Shown piece after piece: positions 15,512 to 25,150 of a stretch of DNA of 64,000 nucleotides. The translations under genes were made by a program, and so were the position numbers. This DNA is from Clostridium sp. HBUAS56010. Its GTDB lineage: Bacteria > Bacillota > Clostridia > Lachnospirales > Lachnospiraceae. Numbering within the stretch: the stretch's first letter is position 1; each line of letters opens with the position of its first letter. The stretch spans positions 620,001-684,000 of the forward strand of contig NZ_SULJ01000001.1 of NCBI RefSeq assembly GCF_007115105.1. The letters are read 5' to 3'. The notes beneath the pieces are model-generated. The model was given only the letters and a program-made list of their open reading frames with translations, made no database searches and was not told where the DNA came from.

Positions 15512-17641
15512 CTACAGGTGCAGAACCCTGGATTTAATTTCCTTTGTTTTGCCTGTATTCCAGAAATTCTCTCCAAGATAACCGCAGGTTCTTCTGGTTA
15601 CATTCATCCGGTCTTTGTCTTTGTTGTGGCACTGGGGACATTCCCATTCCATATCATCGTTAATAATAATCTCACCATCAAATCCACATGCCTGGCAATA
15701 GTCAGATTTTGTGTTGAATTCCGCATACTGGATGTTGTCATAAATAAATTTAACGACTTCTTCCATTGCTTCCAGATTGTTGCTCATATTCGGAACTTCC
15801 ACATAGGAAATCGCACCTCCGGAAGAAATAATCTGGAACTGGCTTTCAAACGTAAACTTGGTAAAAGCATCAATATGCTCCCGCACATCTACATGATAGG
15901 AGTTGGTATAGTATCCTTTATCAGTAACATCTTCAATTACGCCGAACCGCTCCCGGTCAATCTTGGCAAACCGGTAGCAAAGAGACTCTGCCGGTGTTCC
16001 GTATAAACCAAACCCAAGACCAGTCTGTGCCTTCCACTTCTCCACAGCCTCATTCATATGATTCATAACACGAAGTGCAAATTCTTCTCCTTCTTTGGTT
16101 GTGTGGCTCTTTCCCTTCATCACCTTGGTGGTTTCATAAAGACCGATATAACCAAGGGAAATAGTAGAATATCCATCCTTTAAGAGACGGTCAATCTTCT
16201 CTCCCTTTTTCAGCCTTGCAATGGCACCATACTGCCAATGAATCGGACTTACATCAGAAAGTGTTCCTTCCAGAGATTTGTGTCTGCACATAAGGGCTTC
16301 GTAGGAAAGTTCCAGACGTTCATCAAGAAGTTTCCAGAACGTATCCTCATCACCATTTGCAAGAATTCCGATCTGAGGGAGATTGATACTGACTACCCCC
16401 TGATTAAATCTTCCTTCAAATTTATAATTTCCATTCTCATCTTTCCAGGGAGACAAAAAGCTTCTGCAGCCCATACAGCTAAACACATTGCCTTCGTAGT
16501 TCTCTCTCATCTTTTTCGCTGAGATATAATCGGGATACATGCGTTTAGAAGAACATTTAACAGCAAGTTTTGTAATGTAGTCGTATTTACCGCCTTTTAA
16601 GCAGTTATTTTCATCAAGTACATAAATCAGCTTTGGAAATGCAGGCGTTACATATACTCCTGCTTCATTCTTAATCCCTTCAAGCCTCTGGCGGAGAATT
16701 TCTTCTACGATTAAAGCATTTTCCCTGATGTACTCGTCCTTTTCGTCAAGGAATAAAAACAGAGTGACAAATGGAGCCTGACCATTGGTGGTCATTAGGG
16801 TGTTGATCTGGTACTGAATGGTCTGCACACCTGACTTTAATTCATCATGAAGACGGATATATGCCATCTTCTCCACAATCTCCGGCGAAACCGTATTGCC
16901 GAACTCTTCTTCGATCTGCTTGCGGAACTTGTCGTTGCTTTTTCTTAAATATTTTCCCAGATGACGGATATCCACAGACTGTCCGCCATACTGGTTGCTG
17001 GCAACCGCCGCAATAATCTGGGTCATAACAGTACAGGCAACCTGAAAGCTCTTAGGGCTTTCAATCATCTTCTCGTTCATCACGGTGCCATTGTCTAACA
17101 TATCTCCAATATTAATCAGACAGCAGTTAAAAATAGGCTGTACAAAATAATCAGCATCGTGAAAATGAATGGCGCCCTGCTCATGGGCAAGAGAAATCCG
17201 CTCCGGAAGCAGCATTCTCTTTGTTAAATCCCTGGAGACTTCTCCCGCTATGTAATCTCTCTGGGTAGAAGCTAAAATCGTGTTTTTATTGGAGTTTTCT
17301 TCTGCAAGCTCTTTGTTCTCATTCTTGATCAGCTTTAAAATGGATTCATCCGTTGTATTGGCTTTTCTAAGCAGCGCTCTCTGGTAACGGTATATGATAT
17401 ACTTTTTGGAAAGGGTATACTTGTTTCGTCTTACAAGTTCACTCTCAATCATATCCTGAATGGTTTCCACGTTTGTTATATCTCCGGCATGGTCTTCAAC
17501 AAAATCGAGAATGGCATGAATCATGGTTTCTCCAGCCTGTTCAGAAAGTTCAACTTCTGCATTCGCCTTTTGTATTGCTTTAATGATCTTTTCTCTATCA
17601 TATTCTGCAATTCTGCCATCACGTTTTTGAACTTTAATCAT
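15512..17641 (-). CDS. nrdD: Anaerobic ribonucleoside-triphosphate reductase (class III)
   Basis: 709-aa glycyl-radical enzyme reducing NTPs to dNTPs without oxygen. An ATP-cone covers about residues 1-90 (KVQKRDGRIAEYDREKI). The body is NrdD. A C-terminal zinc site is formed by CQACGFDG and CPQC, and the glycyl radical site is in RRTCGYLGENFW near the end. The frame opens at GTG 17650, but ATG 17641 has AAGG at 8 nt and gives the usual MIKVQKRDGR start. Transcribed with nrdG; promoter region carries probable NrdR boxes. Confidence 0.97.
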   Translation of the reverse strand: MIKVQKRDGRIAEYDREKIIKAIQKANAEVELSEQAGETMIHAILDFVEDHAGDITNVETIQDMIESELVRRNKYTLSKKYIIYRYQRALLRKANTTDESILKLIKNENKELAEENSNKNTILASTQRDYIAGEVSRDLTKRMLLPERISLAHEQGAIHFHDADYFVQPIFNCCLINIGDMLDNGTVMNEKMIESPKSFQVACTVMTQIIAAVASNQYGGQSVDIRHLGKYLRKSNDKFRKQIEEEFGNTVSPEIVEKMAYIRLHDELKSGVQTIQYQINTLMTTNGQAPFVTLFLFLDEKDEYIRENALIVEEILRQRLEGIKNEAGVYVTPAFPKLIYVLDENNCLKGGKYDYITKLAVKCSSKRMYPDYISAKKMRENYEGNVFSCMGCRSFLSPWKDENGNYKFEGRFNQGVVSINLPQIGILANGDEDTFWKLLDERLELSYEALMCRHKSLEGTLSDVSPIHWQYGAIARLKKGEKIDRLLKDGYSTISLGYIGLYETTKVMKGKSHTTKEGEEFALRVMNHMNEAVEKWKAQTGLGFGLYGTPAESLCYRFAKIDRERFGVIEDVTDKGYYTNSYHVDVREHIDAFTKFTFESQFQIISSGGAISYVEVPNMSNNLEAMEEVVKFIYDNIQYAEFNTKSDYCQACGFDGEIIINDDMEWECPQCHNKDKDRMNVTRRTCGYLGENFWNTGKTKEIKSRVLHL

Positions 17642-17688
17642 TCCTGTCACCTTAACCTCTTCTATATTTTGTATTCACAATATTATTA

Positions 17689-17730
17689 ACACAACATGTA
17701 GTGCTTTTTTATTATACACTACAAGAAAAA
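17689..17730 (-). promoter_or_regulatory. nrdD promoter with probable NrdR boxes
   Basis: Minus strand TATAAT (17711-17716) is flanked by two related sites: CTTGTAGTGT (around 17716-17725), overlapping the -10, and GCACTACATGTTGTGT (17689-17704) at the start point. They resemble the NrdR box (ACACWATATWTWGTGT type) and are arranged as a pair. nrdR itself lies in this window at 25151-25603. Confidence 0.6.
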
Positions 17731-17755
17731 AAAGTAAAGAGGCTTTTTGCTTCTT

Positions 17756-18376
17756 TTAACGGACAAAATTCGTCCACATCCTCTCTTCCTGTTTTGGAAG
17801 GCTGATTCCTGCTGCTTTTCCTGCCTCCAGACACTTGAGCATCCATGCCATATTTTTTCCCAGAACTCTCATTACCTGCAGCCCTTCCAGATCTTGTTCC
17901 ACATCAGAAGCGGTTGCTCCATGAACCATGTTCCAGTAACAGGAGGAAACCACAGGCATCTGGGAAATGGTGAAGTACTTATTCAGTGCATCAAGGGTTG
18001 CTGTTGTTCCTGCGCGGCGGGCAGAAGCAATAGCAGCAGCCGGCTTATAAGCAAAGTTTCTTCCCGCATAAAAAAGCCGGTCAAGAAGAGAGAATAAAGA
18101 ACCATTCGCCGAAGCATAGTAAACCGGTGAACCCACAATCATGCCATCCATACGTTCCACCTTATCCAAAATTTCATTCACCAGATCATCATTAAAAATA
18201 CACCTGCCGGTTTTGGCGCATTTTCCGCATGCAATGCAGCCATGAATCGCTTTGTTTCCAATGTGGACCACTTCCGTGTTCACACCCTCTGCCCTAAGCT
18301 CTTTCTCTACCTCTCTGAGTGCCCGGTTTGTACATCCTTCTTTGTGTGGACTTCCATTAATCAGCAATACATTCAT
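17756..18376 (-). CDS. Iron-sulfur flavoprotein-like NAD(P)H-dependent FMN reductase
   Basis: 206-aa flavodoxin-fold protein. The FMN phosphate loop is at residues 7-17 (NGSPHKEGCTN) and the flavin-ring segment is GSPVYYASANGSLFSLLDRLF. A compact cysteine motif, C47-x2-C50-x2-C53-x5-C59, matches the iron-sulfur flavoprotein (ISF) subgroup, which carries a [4Fe-4S] cluster and is common in strict anaerobes, likely for electron transfer or oxygen detoxification. It sits 15 bp after the SNF2 gene on the same strand. Confidence 0.88.
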   Translation of the reverse strand: MNVLLINGSPHKEGCTNRALREVEKELRAEGVNTEVVHIGNKAIHGCIACGKCAKTGRCIFNDDLVNEILDKVERMDGMIVGSPVYYASANGSLFSLLDRLFYAGRNFAYKPAAAIASARRAGTTATLDALNKYFTISQMPVVSSCYWNMVHGATASDVEQDLEGLQVMRVLGKNMAWMLKCLEAGKAAGISLPKQEERMWTNFVR

Positions 18377-18391
18377 TCTTTCCCCATCCTT

Positions 18392-21300
18392 TCAATCATT
18401 TAATAAATCAAGCAGATCATCCCGGCTTAAATTGCTAAGTGAAATGGTTCCTTCGGTAATAATCTGTTCCGCAAGATCTTTCTTTGACTCCTGAAGCTTT
18501 AAAATATTCTCCTCAATTGTTCCTTTGGTAATTAATTTAAACACAGATACCTGCTTCTCCTGACCAATGCGGTGCGCACGGTCTGTTGCCTGATTCTGGG
18601 CTGCCACGTTCCACCATGGATCAAAGTGTATTACAATATCCGCTGCCGTGAGATTTAATCCGGTTCCTCCCGCTTTCAGGGAAATAAGAAACAAAGGAAT
18701 TTTATCATCCTTAAAAGAATTTACCATACGAAGACGTTCTTCCTTTGGCGTAGCTCCTGTAAGAATATAAAATGGAATTTCTTCTTTTTGGAGACGCTCC
18801 CCTATAATTTTCAGCATAGAGGTAAACTGGGAAAACAAAAGAATCTTATGTCCTCCCTCCACCCCATTTTTTACAAGATCAATGCAGGTCTCAAGCTTTG
18901 CCGACTCTCCATTGTAATTCTCATAGCATAAATGGGGATCACAGCAGATCTGTCGCAGTCTGGTGAGTTCAGAAAGGATCTGAATGCTGTCCTTCCCTGT
19001 TTTGCCCTCCATGCGTTCCAGTTCTTTCTTTAAATGAAACGCGTTAGCTGTGTATAGATCCTTCTGTTTTTTATCAAAAGCAGAATAAACTACCGTTTCA
19101 AGCTTATCCGGAAGCTCTTTGAGAACATCTTTTTTTAATCTGCGCAGAATAAAGGGTCCGATCAGCTTGTGAAGATTCTGCAGCGCAGGAAGCTCCTGAT
19201 CTTTTACAATGGGCTGCTCATAATCTTTTTTAAATTTCTGGTAACTGAACAAAAAACCAGGCATCAGATAATCAAAAATGCTCCACAACTCGGATAAGCG
19301 GTTTTCGATGGGAGTGCCGGTCAGAGCAAAGCGGCTTCCGGCATCAATAGACTTGACCGCCTTCGCGCTCTGGGTAGAAGCATTTTTAATATACTGTGCC
19401 TCATCAATGATCTGATATCGGAACGATCTGTCTTTATAAAAGTCAATATCTCTTTTTAATAAGTCATAAGAGGTAATTAACACATCATGCCCTGCATCTG
19501 TCTTCAATATCTCTTCCCGTTCTGCGGCTGTTCCAGTCACCGTGAGCACGTCCAGTTGAGGAGCAAATATCCGTATCTCATTCTCCCAGTTGTAAACCAG
19601 AGAAGCAGGACAGACAATCAAGGACCGGGACGATTGTTTCTTTTCTTTTTCATCAAGAAGCAGGGAAATAACCTGTATGGTTTTCCCAAGCCCCATATCA
19701 TCTGCCAGAATTCCTCCAAAACCATAGTGATCCAAAGTCTTAAGCCACCGGTATCCGGTCTTTTGGTACTCTCTTAAAACGGGTTGTAAAGGTTCTGGAA
19801 TCTCAAAGTCACTGTCTTCCACCGACTTCATTCCCCGGACTACGGCTTTAAAAAGCTGATCCCGGTAAAGAGTTATGCCACTGCCTTCTTTTAACATGCT
19901 GTCCAGATAAAGAGCTCTGTATTTCGGCAGACGAAACGACTTGTTCTCCAGCTCCGATATGCTTACAGACATATCTTCGATCAGCTTTGCAACAGAAAGA
20001 ATTCCATTATCATCAAGCCTTAAAAACTCTCCGTTCTTTAATCTATAGAATTTTTTCTTCCGGTTATATTCGGTCAGAAGCTGTTTTAGCTCCCTTCCGG
20101 ATAACCCTCCTGTATCCACATCAAGCTCCAGCCAGTTTCCCGCACTACGGATGCCCACCGATATTTTGGGAGGGGGCAGAACTTTCAGTTTCTTAAAAGA
20201 GTCAGAAAAATACACCTCTCCAGATGCCATAAAATCCTGTAATCCTTCTGTCAAAAGGCGATAAACAGCCTCTTCATCGTTGCGGATTGCCGGATAAGAA
20301 GATTCGTATTCCCGGTATTTAAAATATCTGGTAATAAGCTGGCTGATCCGGAATTCACCTGGCACATCCCGGCATACCGTCCGGGGCAGTCTCTCATCCT
20401 CCACAGGCTGGAACGAGTAATCTCCGTAAGAAAGAGTTGGTTTTAAGACCAGGCTGTCAGGTCCGTCAGAGTCAAACTCGAAACGAGCCTTTAATTCCTC
20501 CGGCTTATAGTTTTCCAGATTTAAGTCTCCAGAATCAATCGTGCAATAGGAAGCTATCTTTTTTAACACACGCTCGTAAAAAAGAGGCATGTCTTTATTG
20601 TTTATTTCAATTTCATATCTGGTCCCATATCCTTCCATCATCTGTCTGAAAAAAACCAGCAGTGACTGGCTGCAGGACTGGTCACAGCAGTACAGATACC
20701 TGGAATCACAAAGATATAAATAGCGTTCGCCTTCAAATACCATAATCTCCCGGTCAATGGATACGGACACACCTTCTCTGCCTTTTCGTTTGACCGTGAC
20801 TGTAATGGCAGGAGGCTGGTCTGTTATTTCAACCTGACGCTTTTGCCCTCTGTAATCTTCGATCTCCAGATTGTTCCCTTTCATAATATGAAAAAAGCGG
20901 TCAATATTGGTACGGCTTAAATTCAAAAAACGCATGACAGGGCTTGCAGTAAAAGACCCTTTTTGAAATTGCTCATGATGTTCCAGATAAGTATTTACAA
21001 CCTCTAACACAAATTCCAAAAGAGGACGGCTTTCCTTTAAAAAAACAGGAATGGTATGATGAAAAGACAGATTCTTCCCATACTCAACATAAGTCCCATT
21101 CTCCACTGCTTTCGCAAAAACAGACAAATCCTTTATCATATAAAGCCGGTCTTTTCCCAGTTTAAATTCAAGCTTTGTCTCTTTTCTGCTGGCAAGCATT
21201 GATACAAAAAGGCGGATCTGCTCCTGTTCCCCCTCGCTCATAATATTGGCAACTTCCCGGTTGGTATATTCCCGGATCATGGCTCTTGCCTGCTGGGAGG

Positions 21301-21541
21301 TGGCAACAAGCCTTCCCGGCTGATCTGTTTCCTGTTCTTTATAAGCCTGAAACAGTGCCTGACCATGGGCACACATCCCCCGGTAAGAATTCCCTCTGGC
21401 ACAGGAACAAGAGTAGTCAATGACTTGACTACCCTTGATATGCAGACTGGTTATATATTCCCTTCCCTGATCCTCTACTGATGCTCTGACGCCTGATTCA
21501 CCTTTCCAAAAGGTATTGACCGTCATATGCGATACTTTCAT
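18392..21541 (-). CDS. SWIM zinc-finger SNF2-family helicase
   Basis: 1049-aa protein. The N-terminal SWIM zinc finger uses C45, C47, C57 and H59 (CSC-9x-CAH). A middle region (about 65-540) corresponds to the bacterial SNF2 helicase-associated domain. The C-terminal ATPase has DDMGLGKT (614-621), a Walker B DEAQ (IIDEAQYIKN), TGTPIENRLSELWSIFDYLMPG and the helicase C motif DRAHRIGQ. It is expected to translocate on DNA or displace bound proteins. No restriction or toxin partner is next to it; the neighbours are argS and an iron-sulfur flavoprotein. Confidence 0.93.
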   Translation of the reverse strand: MKVSHMTVNTFWKGESGVRASVEDQGREYITSLHIKGSQVIDYSCSCARGNSYRGMCAHGQALFQAYKEQETDQPGRLVATSQQARAMIREYTNREVANIMSEGEQEQIRLFVSMLASRKETKLEFKLGKDRLYMIKDLSVFAKAVENGTYVEYGKNLSFHHTIPVFLKESRPLLEFVLEVVNTYLEHHEQFQKGSFTASPVMRFLNLSRTNIDRFFHIMKGNNLEIEDYRGQKRQVEITDQPPAITVTVKRKGREGVSVSIDREIMVFEGERYLYLCDSRYLYCCDQSCSQSLLVFFRQMMEGYGTRYEIEINNKDMPLFYERVLKKIASYCTIDSGDLNLENYKPEELKARFEFDSDGPDSLVLKPTLSYGDYSFQPVEDERLPRTVCRDVPGEFRISQLITRYFKYREYESSYPAIRNDEEAVYRLLTEGLQDFMASGEVYFSDSFKKLKVLPPPKISVGIRSAGNWLELDVDTGGLSGRELKQLLTEYNRKKKFYRLKNGEFLRLDDNGILSVAKLIEDMSVSISELENKSFRLPKYRALYLDSMLKEGSGITLYRDQLFKAVVRGMKSVEDSDFEIPEPLQPVLREYQKTGYRWLKTLDHYGFGGILADDMGLGKTIQVISLLLDEKEKKQSSRSLIVCPASLVYNWENEIRIFAPQLDVLTVTGTAAEREEILKTDAGHDVLITSYDLLKRDIDFYKDRSFRYQIIDEAQYIKNASTQSAKAVKSIDAGSRFALTGTPIENRLSELWSIFDYLMPGFLFSYQKFKKDYEQPIVKDQELPALQNLHKLIGPFILRRLKKDVLKELPDKLETVVYSAFDKKQKDLYTANAFHLKKELERMEGKTGKDSIQILSELTRLRQICCDPHLCYENYNGESAKLETCIDLVKNGVEGGHKILLFSQFTSMLKIIGERLQKEEIPFYILTGATPKEERLRMVNSFKDDKIPLFLISLKAGGTGLNLTAADIVIHFDPWWNVAAQNQATDRAHRIGQEKQVSVFKLITKGTIEENILKLQESKKDLAEQIITEGTISLSNLSRDDLLDLLND

Positions 21542-21564
21542 AGATCCTCACATCCGTTCGACGT

Positions 21565-23334
21565 TTACATTCGTTCCGGTGCTTCAATTCCCAACACATT
21601 GATGCACTCATTTAATACATCTCTGGTCAGACTGATCAAACGCACCCAGGAAGCCTGCCGTTTTTTATCTTCTTCTGAAATAATCTTTGTATCATGGTAA
21701 AACCGGTTAAACACATTGGCAAGCTCGTACACATACTGGCATACCTTATGAGGTGCCAACTCTGCAAAACTGGTTTCCATAACCTCATTGTAACGGGAAA
21801 GCTGCAGCATTAAATCCTTTTCAGCACCTGATCGTGCAGAAAGAATTCTTGCTTCTCCCTGATATTTTTCTTCCACAGTTTCGTACTTAGCCAGAATGGA
21901 CTTAATCCGCACAATGGTATAAAGAATATAAGGCCCGGTATTCCCCTCAAAGGACACAAACCGATCCATGTCGAAAACATAATCCTTTGATGCCTGATTG
22001 GATAAATCACCGTATTTTAAAGCGGCAATTCCCACGATCCTTGAAGTTGCCCTTGCTTCTTCTTCTGAAACCGTACGATTCTCCAGAATCTTTTCATAAG
22101 CCGCCTGACAGATATCTCCGATCAGACTTTCCAGACGCATGACACCACCGTCTCTTGTCTTAAATGGTTTTCCATCTTTTCCGTTCATAGTACCAAAACC
22201 AAGGTGGGACATCTTCTTCTCAGGTGCTGCAAAGCCTGCTTTTTTTGCCACACGGAACACCTGGACGAAATGAAGTTCCTGGCGCTTGTCCGTAATATAA
22301 ATATACCAGTCCGGATTGATATCCTGCTCCCGCTCTATAATGGTTCCCAGATCTGAAGTGGAATAAAGAGCGGCACCGTCTGACTTTCTGATAATGCAGG
22401 GAGGAAGTTCTTTGGAATCTCCTTCTTCTTCAATATCCACAACCAAAGCGCCCTGACTCTCATAAGCAAGTCCTTTTTCTTCCAGTTCTTTAATCAGACC
22501 TGGAATATAAGATTCTGCATCACTTTCCCCTTTCCATAAATCAAAGGTAACATTAAGGCTGCCGTAATTCTTTTTCAAATCCGTTACAGACACTGCCAAA
22601 ATATGCTGCCAGATTGCCCGGTAAGGACTGTATCCGTTCTGCAATTTAAGCGTCGCATCATGAGCCCGTTTGCTGAATGCCTCGTCCGTCTTGGATTTCG
22701 TACTGGCGGCTGGGTAGATCTCCTCCAATTCTGTAATGGTAAAAGGCGGCTCCTTGGGATATTCCCCTTTAAATTCTTCATCAAAATAAGGCAGATCCGG
22801 TTTTCTGTCTTTTAACTCTTCAATAATTAATCCCATCTGAAGTCCCCAGTCTCCAAGATGAACATCTCCAATAACCGTATGACCAAGAAACCGGCCCATC
22901 CGTTTTATGCTTTCTCCAATGACAGCGGAACGAAGATGACCTACATGGAGAGGTTTTGCCACATTGGCCCCGCCGTAATCCACTACAATTGTCATGGGCG
23001 CTTCCGACTTCTTCACGCCGCACTGGTCCTCCCCTGCCATATCATTCATATATTCTGCCAGATAATCGGAATCAAGCTTTAAATTGATAAATCCTGGCAT
23101 TACGGCATCTACCGCTGCAAACACTCTGCTTCCGGAAATCTTTGCCACAACCTCTGATGCAATATCGAAGGGTTTCTTTTTGTATGCTTTCGCCGCTGCC
23201 ATGGCTCCGTTGCACTGGTACTCGCAAAGATCAGGGCGGTTGGATAAGGTAACCTTCGCATAGGCTTCCTCATATCCGCAATGCGCAAATGCTGCTTTCA
23301 TCTCTGCCGTAATTAAATCAAGAATTTTTTCCAT
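21565..23334 (-). CDS. argS: Arginyl-tRNA synthetase
   Basis: 589-aa class I synthetase that attaches arginine to tRNA-Arg. The N-terminal additional domain covers about 1-110, the HIGH-type motif is HVGHLRS, and the C-terminal anticodon-binding all-helical domain ends in INVLGIEAPERM. No canonical KMSK is seen, which is common in bacterial ArgRS. Downstream the SNF2 gene begins 24 bp away. Confidence 0.97.
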   Translation of the reverse strand: MEKILDLITAEMKAAFAHCGYEEAYAKVTLSNRPDLCEYQCNGAMAAAKAYKKKPFDIASEVVAKISGSRVFAAVDAVMPGFINLKLDSDYLAEYMNDMAGEDQCGVKKSEAPMTIVVDYGGANVAKPLHVGHLRSAVIGESIKRMGRFLGHTVIGDVHLGDWGLQMGLIIEELKDRKPDLPYFDEEFKGEYPKEPPFTITELEEIYPAASTKSKTDEAFSKRAHDATLKLQNGYSPYRAIWQHILAVSVTDLKKNYGSLNVTFDLWKGESDAESYIPGLIKELEEKGLAYESQGALVVDIEEEGDSKELPPCIIRKSDGAALYSTSDLGTIIEREQDINPDWYIYITDKRQELHFVQVFRVAKKAGFAAPEKKMSHLGFGTMNGKDGKPFKTRDGGVMRLESLIGDICQAAYEKILENRTVSEEEARATSRIVGIAALKYGDLSNQASKDYVFDMDRFVSFEGNTGPYILYTIVRIKSILAKYETVEEKYQGEARILSARSGAEKDLMLQLSRYNEVMETSFAELAPHKVCQYVYELANVFNRFYHDTKIISEEDKKRQASWVRLISLTRDVLNECINVLGIEAPERM

Positions 23335-23433
23335 CCGTTCTGGCCTCCTCTTCCTATATATCCAGATATTACTAAGCTAAATATTAATTATATTACAAAT
23401 AAATCCAAAAATCAAATCATTCTTTATAACAGC

Positions 23434-23456
23434 AAAAAAGACCGGGTTTGCCGGTC
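23434..23456 (-). terminator. Terminator of efp
   Basis: 6-bp stem GACCGG/CCGGTC with a 5-nt loop and six T on the minus strand, 15 nt after the efp stop. Confidence 0.85.
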
Positions 23457-23470
23457 CTTTTTCATCAGGA

Positions 23471-24028
23471 TTAAACTCTGGACATATATTCACCAGTACG
23501 CGTATCAATCTTAATCTTATCACCCTGTTCAACAAACAGAGGTACATATACAACAGCTCCGGTTTCAACAGTCGCTGGCTTCGTGGCTCCCTGTGCAGTA
23601 TCTCCTTTAAACCCTGGTTCCGTATCTGTAATAACCAGTTCTACAAATAACGGAGGCTCTACAGAATAAACCTTTCCACTAAATGAACATACTTTCACGT
23701 TTTCATTCTCTTTCACAAACTTCAAGGCATCGCCGATCACGTCAGGACCTAATGCCACCTGCTCGTAAGTATTTGTATCCATAAAGTTATGAAGATCTCC
23801 ATCGGCATACAGATACTGCATGTCTGTTCTGTCGATTCTTGCCTGTGGAAACTTTTCTGTCGGGCGGAATGTGCGTTCTACAACGCCGCCGTTTACCACA
23901 TCTTTAATCTTCGTTCTGACGAACGCAGCACCCTTTCCAGGTTTTACATGCTGGAACTCCATAATCTGATAGACAGTACCCTCGATCTCCAATGTGATAC
24001 CGTTTCTAAAATCACCCGCTGATATCAT
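23471..24028 (-). CDS. efp: Elongation factor P
   Basis: 185-aa protein that rescues ribosomes stalled at polyproline. It has the three OB/KOW domains of the family: the N-terminal loop carries VKPGKGAAF with the tip lysine K32, and the C-terminal domain ends [16 protein letters not shown]. Length is standard. The start at 24028 has a good AGGAGG. Own promoter and terminator. Confidence 0.97.
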   Translation of the reverse strand: MISAGDFRNGITLEIEGTVYQIMEFQHVKPGKGAAFVRTKIKDVVNGGVVERTFRPTEKFPQARIDRTDMQYLYADGDLHNFMDTNTYEQVALGPDVIGDALKFVKENENVKVCSFSGKVYSVEPPLFVELVITDTEPGFKGDTAQGATKPATVETGAVVYVPLFVEQGDKIKIDTRTGEYMSRV

Positions 24029-24069
24029 AAATGATATTCCTCCTTGAATTTCTCTTCTTAACCTTTTAT

Positions 24070-24098
24070 ATTCTATACTATAATAAACGCATTTTCAA
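24070..24098 (-). promoter_or_regulatory. Promoter of efp
   Basis: Minus strand TTGAAA (24093-24098), 17-bp spacer, TAGAAT (24070-24075), about 40 nt before the start codon. Confidence 0.65.
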
Positions 24099-24139
24099 CC
24101 GTTTTTTTGCAAATATCTCCATTTCCTGCCTGGAACTGC

Positions 24140-24568
24140 TTATCTTCCGGTTAAAAAGTCCATAGCAAGCGCATAACCCTTTAACCCAAGCCCAACAACT
24201 TGTCCGGTGCAGACAGGTGCGGTTACCGATACATGACGGAATTCCTCCCTTTTATGGACATTGGATATATGGACTTCTACCTTTGGTATATTCACAGAGC
24301 CAAGAGCATCTCTGACCGCATAGCTGTAATGGGTAAACGCTCCCGGATTAATAATAATCCCTTCTGTCCCATTGTGGTATGCTTCCTGAATCTTATCAAT
24401 CAGACCGCCTTCATAATTGCTCTGAAAGACTTCCAGTTCATGTCCTTCCTTCTGTGCCTTATCTGTAAGCAAGGACACCAGATACGCATAATCCTCCGTT
24501 CCATAAATCCCTTTCTCACGAATTCCCAGAAAATTAATATTAGGTCCGTTTAACACAAGAATCTTCAT
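24140..24568 (-). CDS. aroQ: 3-dehydroquinate dehydratase, type II
   Basis: 142-aa dodecameric shikimate-pathway enzyme converting 3-dehydroquinate to 3-dehydroshikimate. Family motifs are LNGPNINFLGIRE, the catalytic Tyr region GIYGTEDY, QSNYEGGLIDKI, the catalytic His region INPGAFTHYSYAVRDAL and VEVHISNVHKREEFR. Length is typical. No other aro genes are nearby. Confidence 0.97.
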   Translation of the reverse strand: MKILVLNGPNINFLGIREKGIYGTEDYAYLVSLLTDKAQKEGHELEVFQSNYEGGLIDKIQEAYHNGTEGIIINPGAFTHYSYAVRDALGSVNIPKVEVHISNVHKREEFRHVSVTAPVCTGQVVGLGLKGYALAMDFLTGR

Positions 24569-24630
24569 CTTTCCTGTTCTGCCTTTCTCTATTATATCCG
24601 AAAACCTTACTTTTACCCGAAATGATTCTC

Positions 24631-25143
24631 TTAAATTCCGAGCCTCCTCTTCCTTCTCCGGTAAAAATACAGTACAACTGCTTCTAAATATCTCTTTAAT
24701 ACAATCTGAATCTCTTCTTTTGGATTAATAGGTTTTACCAGTATACTGTATATTCCAGTCCTTTTTGCACCAAAAACGTCTGTAAAAAGCTGGTCACCCA
24801 CGAAAACGGTGTTCTCCCTTCGGGTTCCCATTAACTCCATTGCTTTTTCATATCCTTTTTTTGAAGGCTTGTTTCCTTTGAATATATACTTAGCTCCTCC
24901 CACCTGTCCGGCAAAAGAAGCTACCCTTGATTCCTTATTATTGGAAAGAAGACAGATATCAAATCCAATGTGACGCAAACGTAAAAAAAGCTCTCTGGCT
25001 CTTTTATCTGCAGGTGCACCATGAGGAACCAGAGTATTGTCAATATCAAAAATCAGACCTCTGATGCCAGTCTCATATAAATGTTCAAAGGGTATCTGAT
25101 AGGTGGATGCCACATCGTCATCCGGATAAAATACATTTAACAT
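24631..25143 (-). CDS. yqeG: YqeG-family HAD IIIA phosphatase
   Basis: 170-aa HAD-superfamily phosphatase. Motif I is FDIDNTLVPHG (nucleophile D, acid D), motif II the Ser/Asn of LLSNNK, motif III a Lys in GNKPSKKGYEKA, motif IV VGDQLFTDVFGAKRTG. Related to B. subtilis YqeG and to phosphatidylglycerol-phosphate phosphatases; the substrate here is not established. 7 bp after nrdR. Confidence 0.92.
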   Translation of the reverse strand: MLNVFYPDDDVASTYQIPFEHLYETGIRGLIFDIDNTLVPHGAPADKRARELFLRLRHIGFDICLLSNNKESRVASFAGQVGGAKYIFKGNKPSKKGYEKAMELMGTRRENTVFVGDQLFTDVFGAKRTGIYSILVKPINPKEEIQIVLKRYLEAVVLYFYRRRKRRLGI

Positions 25144-25150
25144 AAATCTC

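Noticed and set aside
18392-21541. SNF2 helicase as part of a phage-defence island
   Set aside because: Neighbours are argS and a flavoprotein; no nuclease, methylase or other defence gene is nearby.
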